From positions 665,378-729,377 of the forward strand of contig NZ_FNKG01000001.1 of assembly GCF_900101675.1 (NCBI RefSeq): a stretch of 64,000 nt of DNA, in the 5' to 3' direction. This stretch comes from Curtobacterium sp. UNCCL20 (lineage in GTDB: Bacteria; Actinomycetota; Actinomycetes; Actinomycetales; Microbacteriaceae). Positions 30,518 through 38,211 of the stretch are shown here, one piece after another. Positions within the stretch are counted from its first letter, which is position 1, and the number at the start of each line of letters is the position of its first letter. The translations under genes and the position numbers were made by a program. The notes beneath the pieces are model-generated. The model did no database searches and was not told the origin of the DNA. It saw nothing but the letters and a program-made list of their open reading frames with translations.

Positions 30518-32476
30518 ATGACCATCACCGACCCGATCACCGCCACCACCCACCCGCTCGCGACCCTGACGCCGGACGAGTTCACGGCGGTCCGCGACCT
30601 GGTCACGGCGCAGCCGGACTGGACCGACACCACCCGCTTCGCGTACGTCGGGCTCGAGGAACCGCACAAGCGGGAGGTGCTCGCCTGGCAGGCCGGCGAC
30701 GGCCCCCTCCCGGACCGCCGCGCCCGCGTGATGCTGCTCGACATGGCGACCGGCCGGTCCACGGACAGCGTCGTGTCGATCACGTCCGGCTCGGTCCTGT
30801 CGACCGACGTGCTCGACGGCTCCCGCGGCCAGCTCCCCGTCCTCATCGAGGAGTTCGACGCCGTCGGCGAGATCGCGAACGCGGACGAGCGGTGGGTCGA
30901 GGCGCTGGCGAAGCGTGGCCTGACGCCGGACGAGGTGAAGTGCGTCCCGCTGTCCGCCGGGTACTACGACTACCCGGAGGAGGAAGGCCGGCGCATCCTG
31001 CGCGTCCTCGCGTTCCGGCAGGACCACCCGGCCGACCACGTCTGGGCGCACCCGGTCGACGGCCTGTCCGTCTACGTCGACGCCGCGAACCGCACCGTCA
31101 CCCGCATCGTCGACGTGGCGGACATGCCGATCCCGGCGACGTCGGGCAACTTCGACGACCCGGAGCTCCAGGGCGAGCCGCTCGCCCTGAAGCCGATCGT
31201 CATCACGCAGCCGGAGGGACCCTCGTTCTCGGTCGACGGCGAGTTCGTCGAGTGGGCGAACTGGCGCTTCCAGATCGGCTTCGACGCCCGTGAGGGCCTC
31301 GTGCTCCGCCAGCTGTCGTGGCAGGACGGCGAGCGGCTCCGGCCGATCGTCTACCGGGCCTCGATCGACGAGATGCTCGTGCCGTACGGCGACCCGTCGC
31401 CCGTGCGGTTCTGGCAGAACTACTTCGACACCGGCGAGTACCTGTTCGGCCGCTTCACGAACTCGCTCGAGCTCGGCTGCGACTGCGTCGGTGAGATCCA
31501 GTACTTCGACGCCGTCCTCGCCGACGAGCTCGGCAACCCGCAGACCATCCGGAACGGCATCTGCATGCACGAGGAGGACTTCGGCACCCTCTGGAAGCAC
31601 GGCGACATCTACACCGGTTCGCAGGAGGTCCGCCGCTCCCGCCGCCTGGTGATCTCGTTCTTCACGACCGTGGGCAACTACGACTACGGGTTCTACTGGT
31701 ACCTGTACCTCGACGGCACGATCGAGTGCGAGGCGAAGCTCACCGGCGTGCTCTTCACCTCGTCGTACCCGGGGCGTTCGGACTCCGGCGCGGACTACCC
31801 GTACGCGTCCGAGGTGGCGCCCGGCCTCGGTGCCCCGTACCACCAGCACCTGTTCTCGGCGCGGCTCGACATGATGGTCGACGGGCTGTCCAACGCGGTC
31901 GACGAGGTCGACGCCGTCCGGGTACCGGTCGGGCCCGGGAACGAGCACGGCAACGCGTTCACGAAGTCGGTCACCCGCCTGTCGTCCGAGGCCACGTCGG
32001 GTCGTCTCGCGGACGCGTCGAAGGCCCGCACGTGGTTCATCTCGAACACCGAGGAGCGCAACCACCTCGACCGCCCCACCGGGTACGTGCTGTACCCGCA
32101 GGACGCCCCGGTGCTGCTCGCCGACGACTCGTCGTCCGTCGCCGCCCGCGCCGAGTTCGCCCGCAAGCACCTGTACGTCACCCAGTACGACCCGGCGGAG
32201 CGCTTCGCCGCCGGTGACTTCGTGCACCAGAACCCGGGCGGGGACGGCGTCGCCCGGTACGTGCAGGGCGACCGGCCCCTCGACGGCGAGGACATCGTGG
32301 TCTGGCACACCTTCGGGCCGACGCACTTCCCGCGGCCGGAGGACTGGCCCGTGATGCCGGTGGACTACGCCAAGTTCACGTTGAAGCCGTACGGGTTCTT
32401 CCCGCGGAACCCGGCGCTCAACGTCCCCGCGTCGACCTCGGCCGCGTCGCACTGCTCGCACCACGACGGGCACTGA
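30518..32476 (+). CDS. Copper-containing primary amine oxidase
   Basis: 652 aa. Oxidises primary amines to aldehydes with release of ammonia and hydrogen peroxide. The topaquinone precursor is Tyr388 in VGNYDYGF, the catalytic base is Asp304 in YFDTGEYLFG, and copper ligands are His442 and His444 (YHQHLF) and His603 (GPTHFPRPEDWPVMP). The C-terminus ends in a His-rich SHCSHHDGH tail. CAAGGAG precedes the ATG. Closest in layout to Arthrobacter phenylethylamine/histamine oxidases. The upstream permease likely imports the amine. Confidence 0.95.
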   Translation: MTITDPITATTHPLATLTPDEFTAVRDLVTAQPDWTDTTRFAYVGLEEPHKREVLAWQAGDGPLPDRRARVMLLDMATGRSTDSVVSITSGSVLSTDVLDGSRGQLPVLIEEFDAVGEIANADERWVEALAKRGLTPDEVKCVPLSAGYYDYPEEEGRRILRVLAFRQDHPADHVWAHPVDGLSVYVDAANRTVTRIVDVADMPIPATSGNFDDPELQGEPLALKPIVITQPEGPSFSVDGEFVEWANWRFQIGFDAREGLVLRQLSWQDGERLRPIVYRASIDEMLVPYGDPSPVRFWQNYFDTGEYLFGRFTNSLELGCDCVGEIQYFDAVLADELGNPQTIRNGICMHEEDFGTLWKHGDIYTGSQEVRRSRRLVISFFTTVGNYDYGFYWYLYLDGTIECEAKLTGVLFTSSYPGRSDSGADYPYASEVAPGLGAPYHQHLFSARLDMMVDGLSNAVDEVDAVRVPVGPGNEHGNAFTKSVTRLSSEATSGRLADASKARTWFISNTEERNHLDRPTGYVLYPQDAPVLLADDSSSVAARAEFARKHLYVTQYDPAERFAAGDFVHQNPGGDGVARYVQGDRPLDGEDIVVWHTFGPTHFPRPEDWPVMPVDYAKFTLKPYGFFPRNPALNVPASTSAASHCSHHDGH

Positions 32477-32477
32477 C

Positions 32478-33083
32478 GTGAGCGACCTCATCGGGCTCGC
32501 CGCCATCGTCCCGGCGTCGGCGGGAGCCTGTTGCACGGTCGGGGCGTGGCGCCCCGGCCGTGCGGTCGACGTGGTCGCCGCCGTCGTGATGGTCGCGTCG
32601 ATGGTGGACGGGGTGTTCGCGCCGCGCGTGCTGCCCGGCGTCGTCTGGTTCGTGGTGCTCGCACTCCTCGCCGTCACGCTGGCAGCGGTGCACCGGATCC
32701 AGACGGGGTCGGCCCCGACTGCCTGGAGGCGCGGGTCGGCTCCCGCCGTCCGGGTCGCCTCCGCGCATGGTCGGTTCGGCCGACTGCACGCGGCGCTCGG
32801 GCTGCTGGTGATGGGGGCGCTGGGGGTCGGTGGCACCGTCGGTGTCGGAGCATCGGCGGCGGGCGGCGCGTCGGCGATGTCCGGGATGGCGATGGCGCAG
32901 CACCACGCCGGGACGGTGGGCGTCACCTGGCAGGTCGTCCTCGTCGGACTCACCCTCGGCTACCTGCTGCTCACCGCACACATGGTGCGCGACGGGGTGC
33001 GGCATCGGGCCCGGGCGCTGCCCCTGATCGAGACGCTGACGATGGGCATCGCGGTCGCCGTGATGAGCGTCGCGATGGTGTGA
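32478..33083 (+). CDS. DUF5134 membrane protein
   Basis: 201 aa, five or six helices; the last part contains AHHHAG-like AMAQHHAGTVGVTW and the stretch YLLLTAHMVRDGV with conserved His residues, as in DUF5134 proteins. GTG 32478 starts one base after the amine-oxidase stop, so it is translated with it. A repeat half-site encodes TAWRRGSAP in the cytosolic loop. The paired His/Met residues and the context suggest copper handling for the oxidase, which is inference. Confidence 0.8.
   Translation: MSDLIGLAAIVPASAGACCTVGAWRPGRAVDVVAAVVMVASMVDGVFAPRVLPGVVWFVVLALLAVTLAAVHRIQTGSAPTAWRRGSAPAVRVASAHGRFGRLHAALGLLVMGALGVGGTVGVGASAAGGASAMSGMAMAQHHAGTVGVTWQVVLVGLTLGYLLLTAHMVRDGVRHRARALPLIETLTMGIAVAVMSVAMV
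32721..32735. repeat. Repeat half-site H3 (inside DUF5134 gene)
   Basis: GCCTGGAGGCGCGGG, translated as AWRRG in a loop of the DUF5134 protein. Confidence 0.8.
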
Positions 33084-33112
33084 CGGGACGGGTCGTTCGA
33101 GCGCGAGAACCA

Positions 33113-33175
33113 TTCAGTGCGTGAAACGTACAGATCGCGAACAGTTCGTTGCACTGATCGTTCAGCCCGTGAAAC
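33113..33175 (+). promoter_or_regulatory. Direct repeats TTCAGNNCGTGAAAC with a central palindrome
   Basis: TTCAG-TG-CGTGAAAC (33113-33127) and TTCAG-CC-CGTGAAAC (33161-33175), 48 bp apart, with CGAAC-A-GTTCG (33138-33148) between. Upstream of the small gene and marR, so a candidate control region for MarR. Confidence 0.55.
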
Positions 33176-33225
33176 AGTTCTGTCGTCCGCAGGGGACAGC
33201 AAGGCAGCAGGAAGGCGGGATCGCT

Positions 33226-33408
33226 ATGCACAGCACGTACACCGGGATGCCGCGACAGGCACGACTCGTCGGGACGCACACCCGCGTCGGCCTCACCGAT
33301 CCCGCCGTCATCGACGCGTACGTCGAACGGCGCATCCAGGACCCCTCGCTCCTGTCGGGGCGCTCCGAGCCGTCGTACGCCGACTTCTTCTCGGTCACCG
33401 CCGCGTAG
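33226..33408 (+). CDS. Hypothetical 60-aa protein upstream of marR
   Basis: MHSTYTGMPRQARLVGTHTR opens it, followed by LTDPAVIDAYVERRIQDPS and SYADFFSV. Soluble, basic to neutral. ATG 33226 follows AGGAAGG; an earlier GTG at 33121 in the same frame would place the direct repeats inside the gene. It ends 49 bp before marR and is probably in the same operon. Function unknown. Confidence 0.55.
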   Translation: MHSTYTGMPRQARLVGTHTRVGLTDPAVIDAYVERRIQDPSLLSGRSEPSYADFFSVTAA

Positions 33409-33457
33409 GGTCCAGCAGACACACCCAGAACACCAGGCAGAGAGAACACCCGACCAG

Positions 33458-34015
33458 ATGCCGCTGACCGTCGTCCGCCGTGAGCACATGCACCTCTACG
33501 CCCGGGAACCCCGGTCGCGTGCCGCCAAGGTCGCGGTCGATGCCCTCCTCCGGCTGCAGCACGCGGAGGAGCAGCAGCTCGAGCAGGCCCGCAGCGAGAG
33601 CGGACTCACGAAGAACGAGTTCCTCGCCGTCCGGTACATGCTCCAGGCACACCGGGACGGTCGGGCGATGGGTCCGAAGGACCTCGCCGTCATGCTCAAC
33701 GTCTCCAACGCCTCGGTGACGAAGATCGTGGACGGGCTCGTCGAGAAGGGCGACTTCGTCCGCGCCCCGCACCCGACGGACCGCCGCGCGCAGGTGCTCG
33801 AGCCCACCGTGCAGGCGGCCAAGAAGATCGACGCGTCCTACGCCCGGTTCCACGAAGCCGTGGTCGAGGTCATGGACCACCTGTCGAACGAGGAGAACGG
33901 CGTCCTCGCCCGCTGCCTCGAGCAGATCACCGAGGCCCTGGCTGGCGGTGGGCCCGCGCCGGTCGACGAGTACGTGGTCGACCCGGACGGCGACGCGGAG
34001 CTGAACGACAACTGA
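33458..34015 (+). CDS. MarR-family transcriptional regulator
   Basis: 185 aa. An N-terminal extension of about 20 residues, then dimerisation helix, winged HTH (PKDLAVMLNVSNASVTKIVD, then LVEKGDFVRAPHPTDRRAQV, with the DxR wing) and a C-terminal helix. The acidic tail (VDPDGDAELNDN) is unusual. Likely controls its own operon through the direct repeats upstream; ligand unknown. Confidence 0.87.
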   Translation: MPLTVVRREHMHLYAREPRSRAAKVAVDALLRLQHAEEQQLEQARSESGLTKNEFLAVRYMLQAHRDGRAMGPKDLAVMLNVSNASVTKIVDGLVEKGDFVRAPHPTDRRAQVLEPTVQAAKKIDASYARFHEAVVEVMDHLSNEENGVLARCLEQITEALAGGGPAPVDEYVVDPDGDAELNDN

Positions 34016-34068
34016 CGGGGCTCCCGGACGGTGTCCCCACGCGCCTCCCGGAAAAAACCTTCCAGCGG

Positions 34069-34074
34069 TAAGTT
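34069..34074 (+). promoter_or_regulatory. -10 box TAAGTT, leaderless start of tetR
   Basis: TAAGTT, six bases, ATG 34081. GGAAAAAACCTTCC just upstream could be an operator. Confidence 0.55.
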
Positions 34075-34080
34075 GGCAGG

Positions 34081-34695
34081 ATGACGCACCCCGCCGACGA
34101 CGACGAAGCGGCCACGCCGCGACGCGGCGGGTACCGCAAGGGGGCCGAGCGACGGACCCAGATCCTCGACGAGATGATCCGCATCATCGCCGACCAGGGC
34201 GTCGACGCGTCCTCGCTCCGCTCCGTGGCCGAAGCCCTCGGGATCACCCACGCGGCGCTGCGGCACTACTTCCCCAGCCGTGACGAACTGCTACTCGCCG
34301 TCTACCGCGAGCACGAGGTCCGTGAACAGGGGGCGCCCGACCGGATGAAGTCCGCGATCGGGGACATGCGCGAGAGCGCGTCGCGGAACCGCGCCGTGCC
34401 GGGCCTGGTGCAGCTCTACACGACGCTCGCCGCCGATGCCGTGCAAGAGGGGCACCCGACCACGCGTGCGTTCATGCGGGAGCGGTTCACCCGGCTCCGC
34501 GCAGACCTGGCGACCCTCATCGAGGCGGACCAGGCGGCCGGTCGGATCCGTGCCGACCTCGACCCGGTCGACCTGGCGTCGCTGAGCATCGCGGCGTCGG
34601 ACGGGCTGCAGGTGCAGTGGCTGCTCGACCCGGACGCCGTCGACGGCGAACGCGTGCTCCGGCTGCTCGAGCAGATCGTGCCGCCCGCAAGCTGA
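34081..34695 (+). CDS. TetR-family transcriptional regulator
   Basis: 204 aa. HTH: ILDEMIRIIADQGVDASSLR, then SVAEALGITHAALRHYFPSRDELL. The C-terminal domain resembles BetI/TetR_C_6 proteins often found near sugar or glycoside genes. Followed by a very strong terminator and, convergent, the sugar oxidoreductase/isomerase operon, which it may control. Confidence 0.87.
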   Translation: MTHPADDDEAATPRRGGYRKGAERRTQILDEMIRIIADQGVDASSLRSVAEALGITHAALRHYFPSRDELLLAVYREHEVREQGAPDRMKSAIGDMRESASRNRAVPGLVQLYTTLAADAVQEGHPTTRAFMRERFTRLRADLATLIEADQAAGRIRADLDPVDLASLSIAASDGLQVQWLLDPDAVDGERVLRLLEQIVPPAS

Positions 34696-34714
34696 CCGCG
34701 ACGCTCGTGCGTCC

Positions 34715-34765
34715 GTGAGCAGGAGTGGTCGGGTTCCCGAACGGGACCCGACCACTCCTGCTCAC
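34715..34765. terminator. Long bidirectional terminator
   Basis: GTGAGCAGGAGTGGTCGGGT and its exact reverse complement (20-bp arms) with a loop that pairs further as TCCCG/CGGGA. It lies between the convergent tetR and oxidoreductase genes. Confidence 0.9.
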
Positions 34766-34809
34766 TCGACGGCGCTTCGACGGCGCCGCAGGTGACGACG
34801 TCACATGCG

Positions 34810-35913
34810 CTACGCGGTGAGGACCGCGGCCGCGGGGTCGAAGTCCTCCGGCAGCGGCGGGATCCGGTCCACCGTCGACGTGATGTCGACCGCCGAGCCG
34901 GACGCCGCAGCGTCGCGGATGCCGAGCAGCACGTCGAGGACGTGCAGGGCGACCGCACCGGAGGCGCGCTCCGGACGGTCCTCGGCGATGGCCCGCGCGA
35001 GCTCGACGACGCCGGTGCCACGACCCCAGGTGGAGCCGACCGCTTCGAGCGTCTCCGGTTCCTCCTGCCCGTACCGCCAGAGCTGCGACGCACCCTCGAA
35101 CGTGTTCGGGTCCGGGAGCGAGATCGTGCCGAGCGTGCCGTTGATCTCGACGAAGCCCATGCGCGGCAGGGCGTGCTGGAACGAGAACGTCGACTGGGCG
35201 GACTGGCCGCCGGCGAACTCGATGAGGGCCGCGTGGTGCGTCGGGACCTCGACCGGGAACGTCTCGCCGGCACGGGGGCCGGACGCGATCGTGCGACGGT
35301 CGAGCGACTTCGAGGACACGGCCTGCACGCGGGAGGCGGTGCCGAACGCGTGCACCAGGGTCGTCACGTAGTACGGCCCCATGTCGAACAGCGGCCCGGC
35401 TCCCTCGGCGAAGAGGAAGTCCGGGTTCGGGTGCCACGCCTCGGGTCCGGGGACGTGGAACAACGTCGTCGCGGAGAGCGGCTCGCCGATGTCCCCGCGG
35501 GCGATGGCCCGGAGCGCGGTCTGGATGCCCGCGCCGAGCACGGTGTCCGGCGCCGTCGCGACCCGCAGTCCCTTGGCCTTGGCCGACTCGAGCACCGCGG
35601 CGGCCGACGCGTGGTCGGTCGCGATCGGCTTCTCGCTCCACACGTGCTTGCCCGCGTCGATGATCTGCTGGTCGACCTCGGCGTGCGCTGCCGGGATCGT
35701 CAGGTTGATCACGATCTGGACGTCGTCACGGGCGAGGAGCTCCTCGACGCTGCCGGATGCGCCGACCCCGTACGCCTCTGCCTGGGCAGCGGCACGGTCG
35801 AGCAGGACGTCGGCGACGAAGCGGACCTCGACGTCGGCGAACTTCGTCAGGTTCTCGAGGTACTGCGTGGAGATGTTGCCGGCACCGATGATGCCGATCC
35901 CGACACGGCTCAC
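34810..35913 (-). CDS. Gfo/Idh/MocA-family oxidoreductase
   Basis: 367 aa. Rossmann motif GIIGAGNIS (residues about 6-14), the conserved EKP (HVWSEKPIATD) near residue 95, and the C-terminal beta-sheet domain with GPLFDMGPYYVTTLVHAFG, which carries the family's DxGxYxxH-like site. It would reduce or oxidise sugars, inositols or sugar lactones with NAD(P). GTGA overlap with the upstream TIM-barrel gene makes a two-gene operon for sugar use. Confidence 0.9.
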   Translation of the reverse strand: MSRVGIGIIGAGNISTQYLENLTKFADVEVRFVADVLLDRAAAQAEAYGVGASGSVEELLARDDVQIVINLTIPAAHAEVDQQIIDAGKHVWSEKPIATDHASAAAVLESAKAKGLRVATAPDTVLGAGIQTALRAIARGDIGEPLSATTLFHVPGPEAWHPNPDFLFAEGAGPLFDMGPYYVTTLVHAFGTASRVQAVSSKSLDRRTIASGPRAGETFPVEVPTHHAALIEFAGGQSAQSTFSFQHALPRMGFVEINGTLGTISLPDPNTFEGASQLWRYGQEEPETLEAVGSTWGRGTGVVELARAIAEDRPERASGAVALHVLDVLLGIRDAAASGSAVDITSTVDRIPPLPEDFDPAAAVLTA

Positions 35914-36710
35914 TTGTCGTTGGCCTTCAGCCAGGTGAGCGACTCGGTGATGCCCTCGAAGACGTCGCCCTTGTACGCGTCGAACTCGACGACGCGGATC
36001 GCCTGGGGCGCGGCAGCGAGGATGGACGTCACGTCGACGTCGCCCTGGCCGGCCGGGGTCTGGTTCTCGAAGGCACGCTGGAGCGCCTCGGGGACGATGA
36101 GGGCGCTCTCGGACGAGGGCAGTGCGGTGCGGATGTCACCGTCGACCTTGCCGTCCTTGACGTGGATCGCGACGACGCGGTCGCCGAGGGACCGCAGGAC
36201 GGCGGGGGCGTCGGCGCCACCGACGGTCGCCCAGAAGGTGTCGACCTCGAGGACGGTCTCCGGCGAGAGCTGGTCGACGAAGAGCTCGTAGACCGTGCGG
36301 CCGTCGACCTTGTTCGTGAACTCCCACTGGTGGTTGTGGTAGCCGAACTGCAGGCCACGCGACGCGGCCTCGGCGGTGAGCTCGTTGACCCGCTCGGCGA
36401 TCTTCGCGACGTCGTCGGCGGTCTGCCAGCGGTCGGTCGGGATGAACGGGTCGATGACGGTGTGGATGCCGAGACGCTCCGCGGCGTCCCAGATCGGTGC
36501 CGTGTCCTCGGCGTCGATCACGGCGACGTGGCCGGACGGCGCCTTGAGGCCGGTGGCGGCGAACGCGCGCTCGAGGTCGGCAGCGCGCTCGACGAACGCG
36601 TAGGGCTCGACGTTCTCGTAGCCGATGTCGCGAACCCGGGCGATGGCCTTGTCGAGGTCTTCGGCGATGGCGTCGCGCAGCGAGTACAGCTGCACAGAAG
36701 TGGTGGGCAT
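35910..36710 (-). CDS. Xylose isomerase-like TIM-barrel protein
   Basis: 266 aa. AP_endonuc_2 family: VQLYSLRDAI at the N-terminus, YHNHQWEF with metal-binding His and Glu, EVDTFWATVGGAD, and VVEFDAYKGD at the C-terminal end with the last Glu/Asp. Such proteins are sugar isomerases or epimerases, often next to Gfo/Idh/MocA enzymes, as here (GTGA overlap). The promoter is in the 36711-36926 region, which holds an AT-rich palindrome. Confidence 0.88.
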   Translation of the reverse strand: MPTTSVQLYSLRDAIAEDLDKAIARVRDIGYENVEPYAFVERAADLERAFAATGLKAPSGHVAVIDAEDTAPIWDAAERLGIHTVIDPFIPTDRWQTADDVAKIAERVNELTAEAASRGLQFGYHNHQWEFTNKVDGRTVYELFVDQLSPETVLEVDTFWATVGGADAPAVLRSLGDRVVAIHVKDGKVDGDIRTALPSSESALIVPEALQRAFENQTPAGQGDVDVTSILAAAPQAIRVVEFDAYKGDVFEGITESLTWLKANDK

Positions 36711-36794
36711 TGCAGAGGCTCCTTCGGTCCTGACTGGGTGTCGCGACCCGACGAGGAGCGATGCTCCGCGGCGAGATCGAGGACGACGCTACCC

Positions 36795-36821
36795 CAAAAA
36801 CCACCCGCTGTGTAGTTTTTG
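36795..36821. promoter_or_regulatory. AT-rich inverted repeat CAAAAAC-N13-GTTTTTG
   Basis: Seven-base perfect arms upstream of the TIM-barrel/oxidoreductase operon. It stands out in GC-rich DNA and is a likely operator for a sugar regulator. Confidence 0.6.
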
Positions 36822-36926
36822 CTGCCCCGTGTGACGGCGTGCTCCCCACCTGATGCTCTGGGTGCGGGAGCAGCCGAGGTCCTCGAGCCCTTGCCGTGAT
36901 CCCCCTCAAGCGGGTTCGATGGCGGG

Positions 36927-38135
36927 ATGCACTCGCTCGGCGTCGACGTGGACCGCAGACAGCTCGCCCGGTGGCGGAACGCCGTCATCGTCGCCTTCGC
37001 GATCGGCGGGGTGAGCCTGGCTGCCTGGGGTCCGCGTCTCCCCGAGCTCCGCGTCGAGCTCGGCGTCGACGTCGGCACGATCGGGCTCATGCTCGGCGGT
37101 GTCACCGTCGGTTCGATCGGCGGTCTCCTGAGCGCCGCGCCGCTGCTCCGTCGCCTCGGCAGCAGGCGGGCGCTCAGCGCCGTCGTCGTGCTCGTGCCCG
37201 CGTCCATCGCGGTCCTCGGCGTCGCGGCGGCGGTCCACTCCGTCCCGCTCGCGACGGTCGCGTTCGTGGTCGCCGGCGCCGGCATCGGGTGCCTCGACGT
37301 GATGGCCAACATCGAGGGCACGGCGATCGAGGCGCTCGCGGGGCGCACGCTGCTCCCGCTCATGCACGCCGCCTGGTCGGGAGGCGCGGCACTCGGCGCC
37401 GGGATCGCAGCCCTGTGCGCATGGCTGGCCATCAGCCCGTCGGCCCAGCTCATGGGAGAGGCCGTCGTCATCCTCGTGGTCGGCGTCATCGCCGTGCGCG
37501 GCGTCCCGGACGGCAGCCGCGCCGAGGCGCCCGACCACACGCTCACCCCGCGGCAGCGCCTCACGCAGTGGGCGCGTGGGTGGACGGACGTGCGCCTCCT
37601 GCTCATCGGCGTCGTCATGCTCGGCGTCGAACTCGGCGAGGGCTCCGCCAACAACTGGCTCGCCCTCGCCACCACCGACGGGCACGGCCAGAGCGCAGCC
37701 GTCGGCGCCCTGTTCTTCACGGTGTTCGCCGTGTCCGAGGCAGCCACCCGCGTGTTCGCCGGACCCGTCGTGGACCGGCTCGGACGTGTCCGCACCATCC
37801 GGTGGACCACCGCCCTCGGCATCGTCGGCGCGGTCCTCTTCATCGTCGGCGGCAGCTGGTGGCTCACGCTGATCGGCGTGGTGCTCTGGGCGGTCGGCGT
37901 CTCGATGGGGTTCCCCCTCGGCATGTCCGCCGCCGCGCAGAGCGGCCCGAACCCGGCGAAGCGGGTCAGCGTGGTCGCGTCGATCGGCTACTTCGCGAAC
38001 TTCGCCGGTCCGCCGGTCGTGGGCGCGATCGCCGAGCACGTCGGCGCGCTCAGCGCGCTCTGGCTGGTCGCCGTCCTGTTCGTCGCGGCGTTCGCGGCGT
38101 CCGGTTCGCTGCGGCCCGTCGCCGGTCGCGACTGA
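36927..38135 (+). CDS. MFS transporter (YbjJ-like)
   Basis: 402 aa, 12 helices. ARWRNAVIVAFAIGGVSLAAW opens helix 1; ELGEGSANNWLAL after helix 6 and SMGFPLGMSAAAQSGPNP late in the protein are shared with the paralogue at 45731 ([25 protein letters not shown]), so the two belong to one subfamily. A TTCGAT box lies six bases before the ATG, a weaker leaderless promoter. Substrate unknown. A full repeat hairpin follows the stop. Confidence 0.86.
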   Translation: MHSLGVDVDRRQLARWRNAVIVAFAIGGVSLAAWGPRLPELRVELGVDVGTIGLMLGGVTVGSIGGLLSAAPLLRRLGSRRALSAVVVLVPASIAVLGVAAAVHSVPLATVAFVVAGAGIGCLDVMANIEGTAIEALAGRTLLPLMHAAWSGGAALGAGIAALCAWLAISPSAQLMGEAVVILVVGVIAVRGVPDGSRAEAPDHTLTPRQRLTQWARGWTDVRLLLIGVVMLGVELGEGSANNWLALATTDGHGQSAAVGALFFTVFAVSEAATRVFAGPVVDRLGRVRTIRWTTALGIVGAVLFIVGGSWWLTLIGVVLWAVGVSMGFPLGMSAAAQSGPNPAKRVSVVASIGYFANFAGPPVVGAIAEHVGALSALWLVAVLFVAAFAASGSLRPVAGRD

Positions 38136-38138
38136 CGA

Positions 38139-38183
38139 GGGCCTGGAGGCCCGTGGCGGCCCCGCCCCGCGCCTCCAGGGCCC
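38139..38183. repeat. Palindromic repeat, full copy 3 (imperfect)
   Basis: GGGCCTGGAGGCCCGTGGCG on the left and GCGCCTCCAGGGCCC on the right, with mismatches in the middle and one bulged base. It starts four bp after the MFS stop and could act as its terminator. Confidence 0.8.
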
Positions 38184-38199
38184 CTCCTGGTCACCTCGA

Positions 38200-38205
38200 T
38201 AGCGT
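38200..38205 (+). promoter_or_regulatory. -10 box TAGCGT, leaderless start of carboxylesterase
   Basis: TAGCGT, six bases, ATG 38212. Confidence 0.55.
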
Positions 38206-38211
38206 GAGCGG

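Noticed and set aside
34031..34052. CACGCGCCTCCCGG before the tetR gene considered as a half-site
   Set aside because: Lacks the CCAGG part of the arm.
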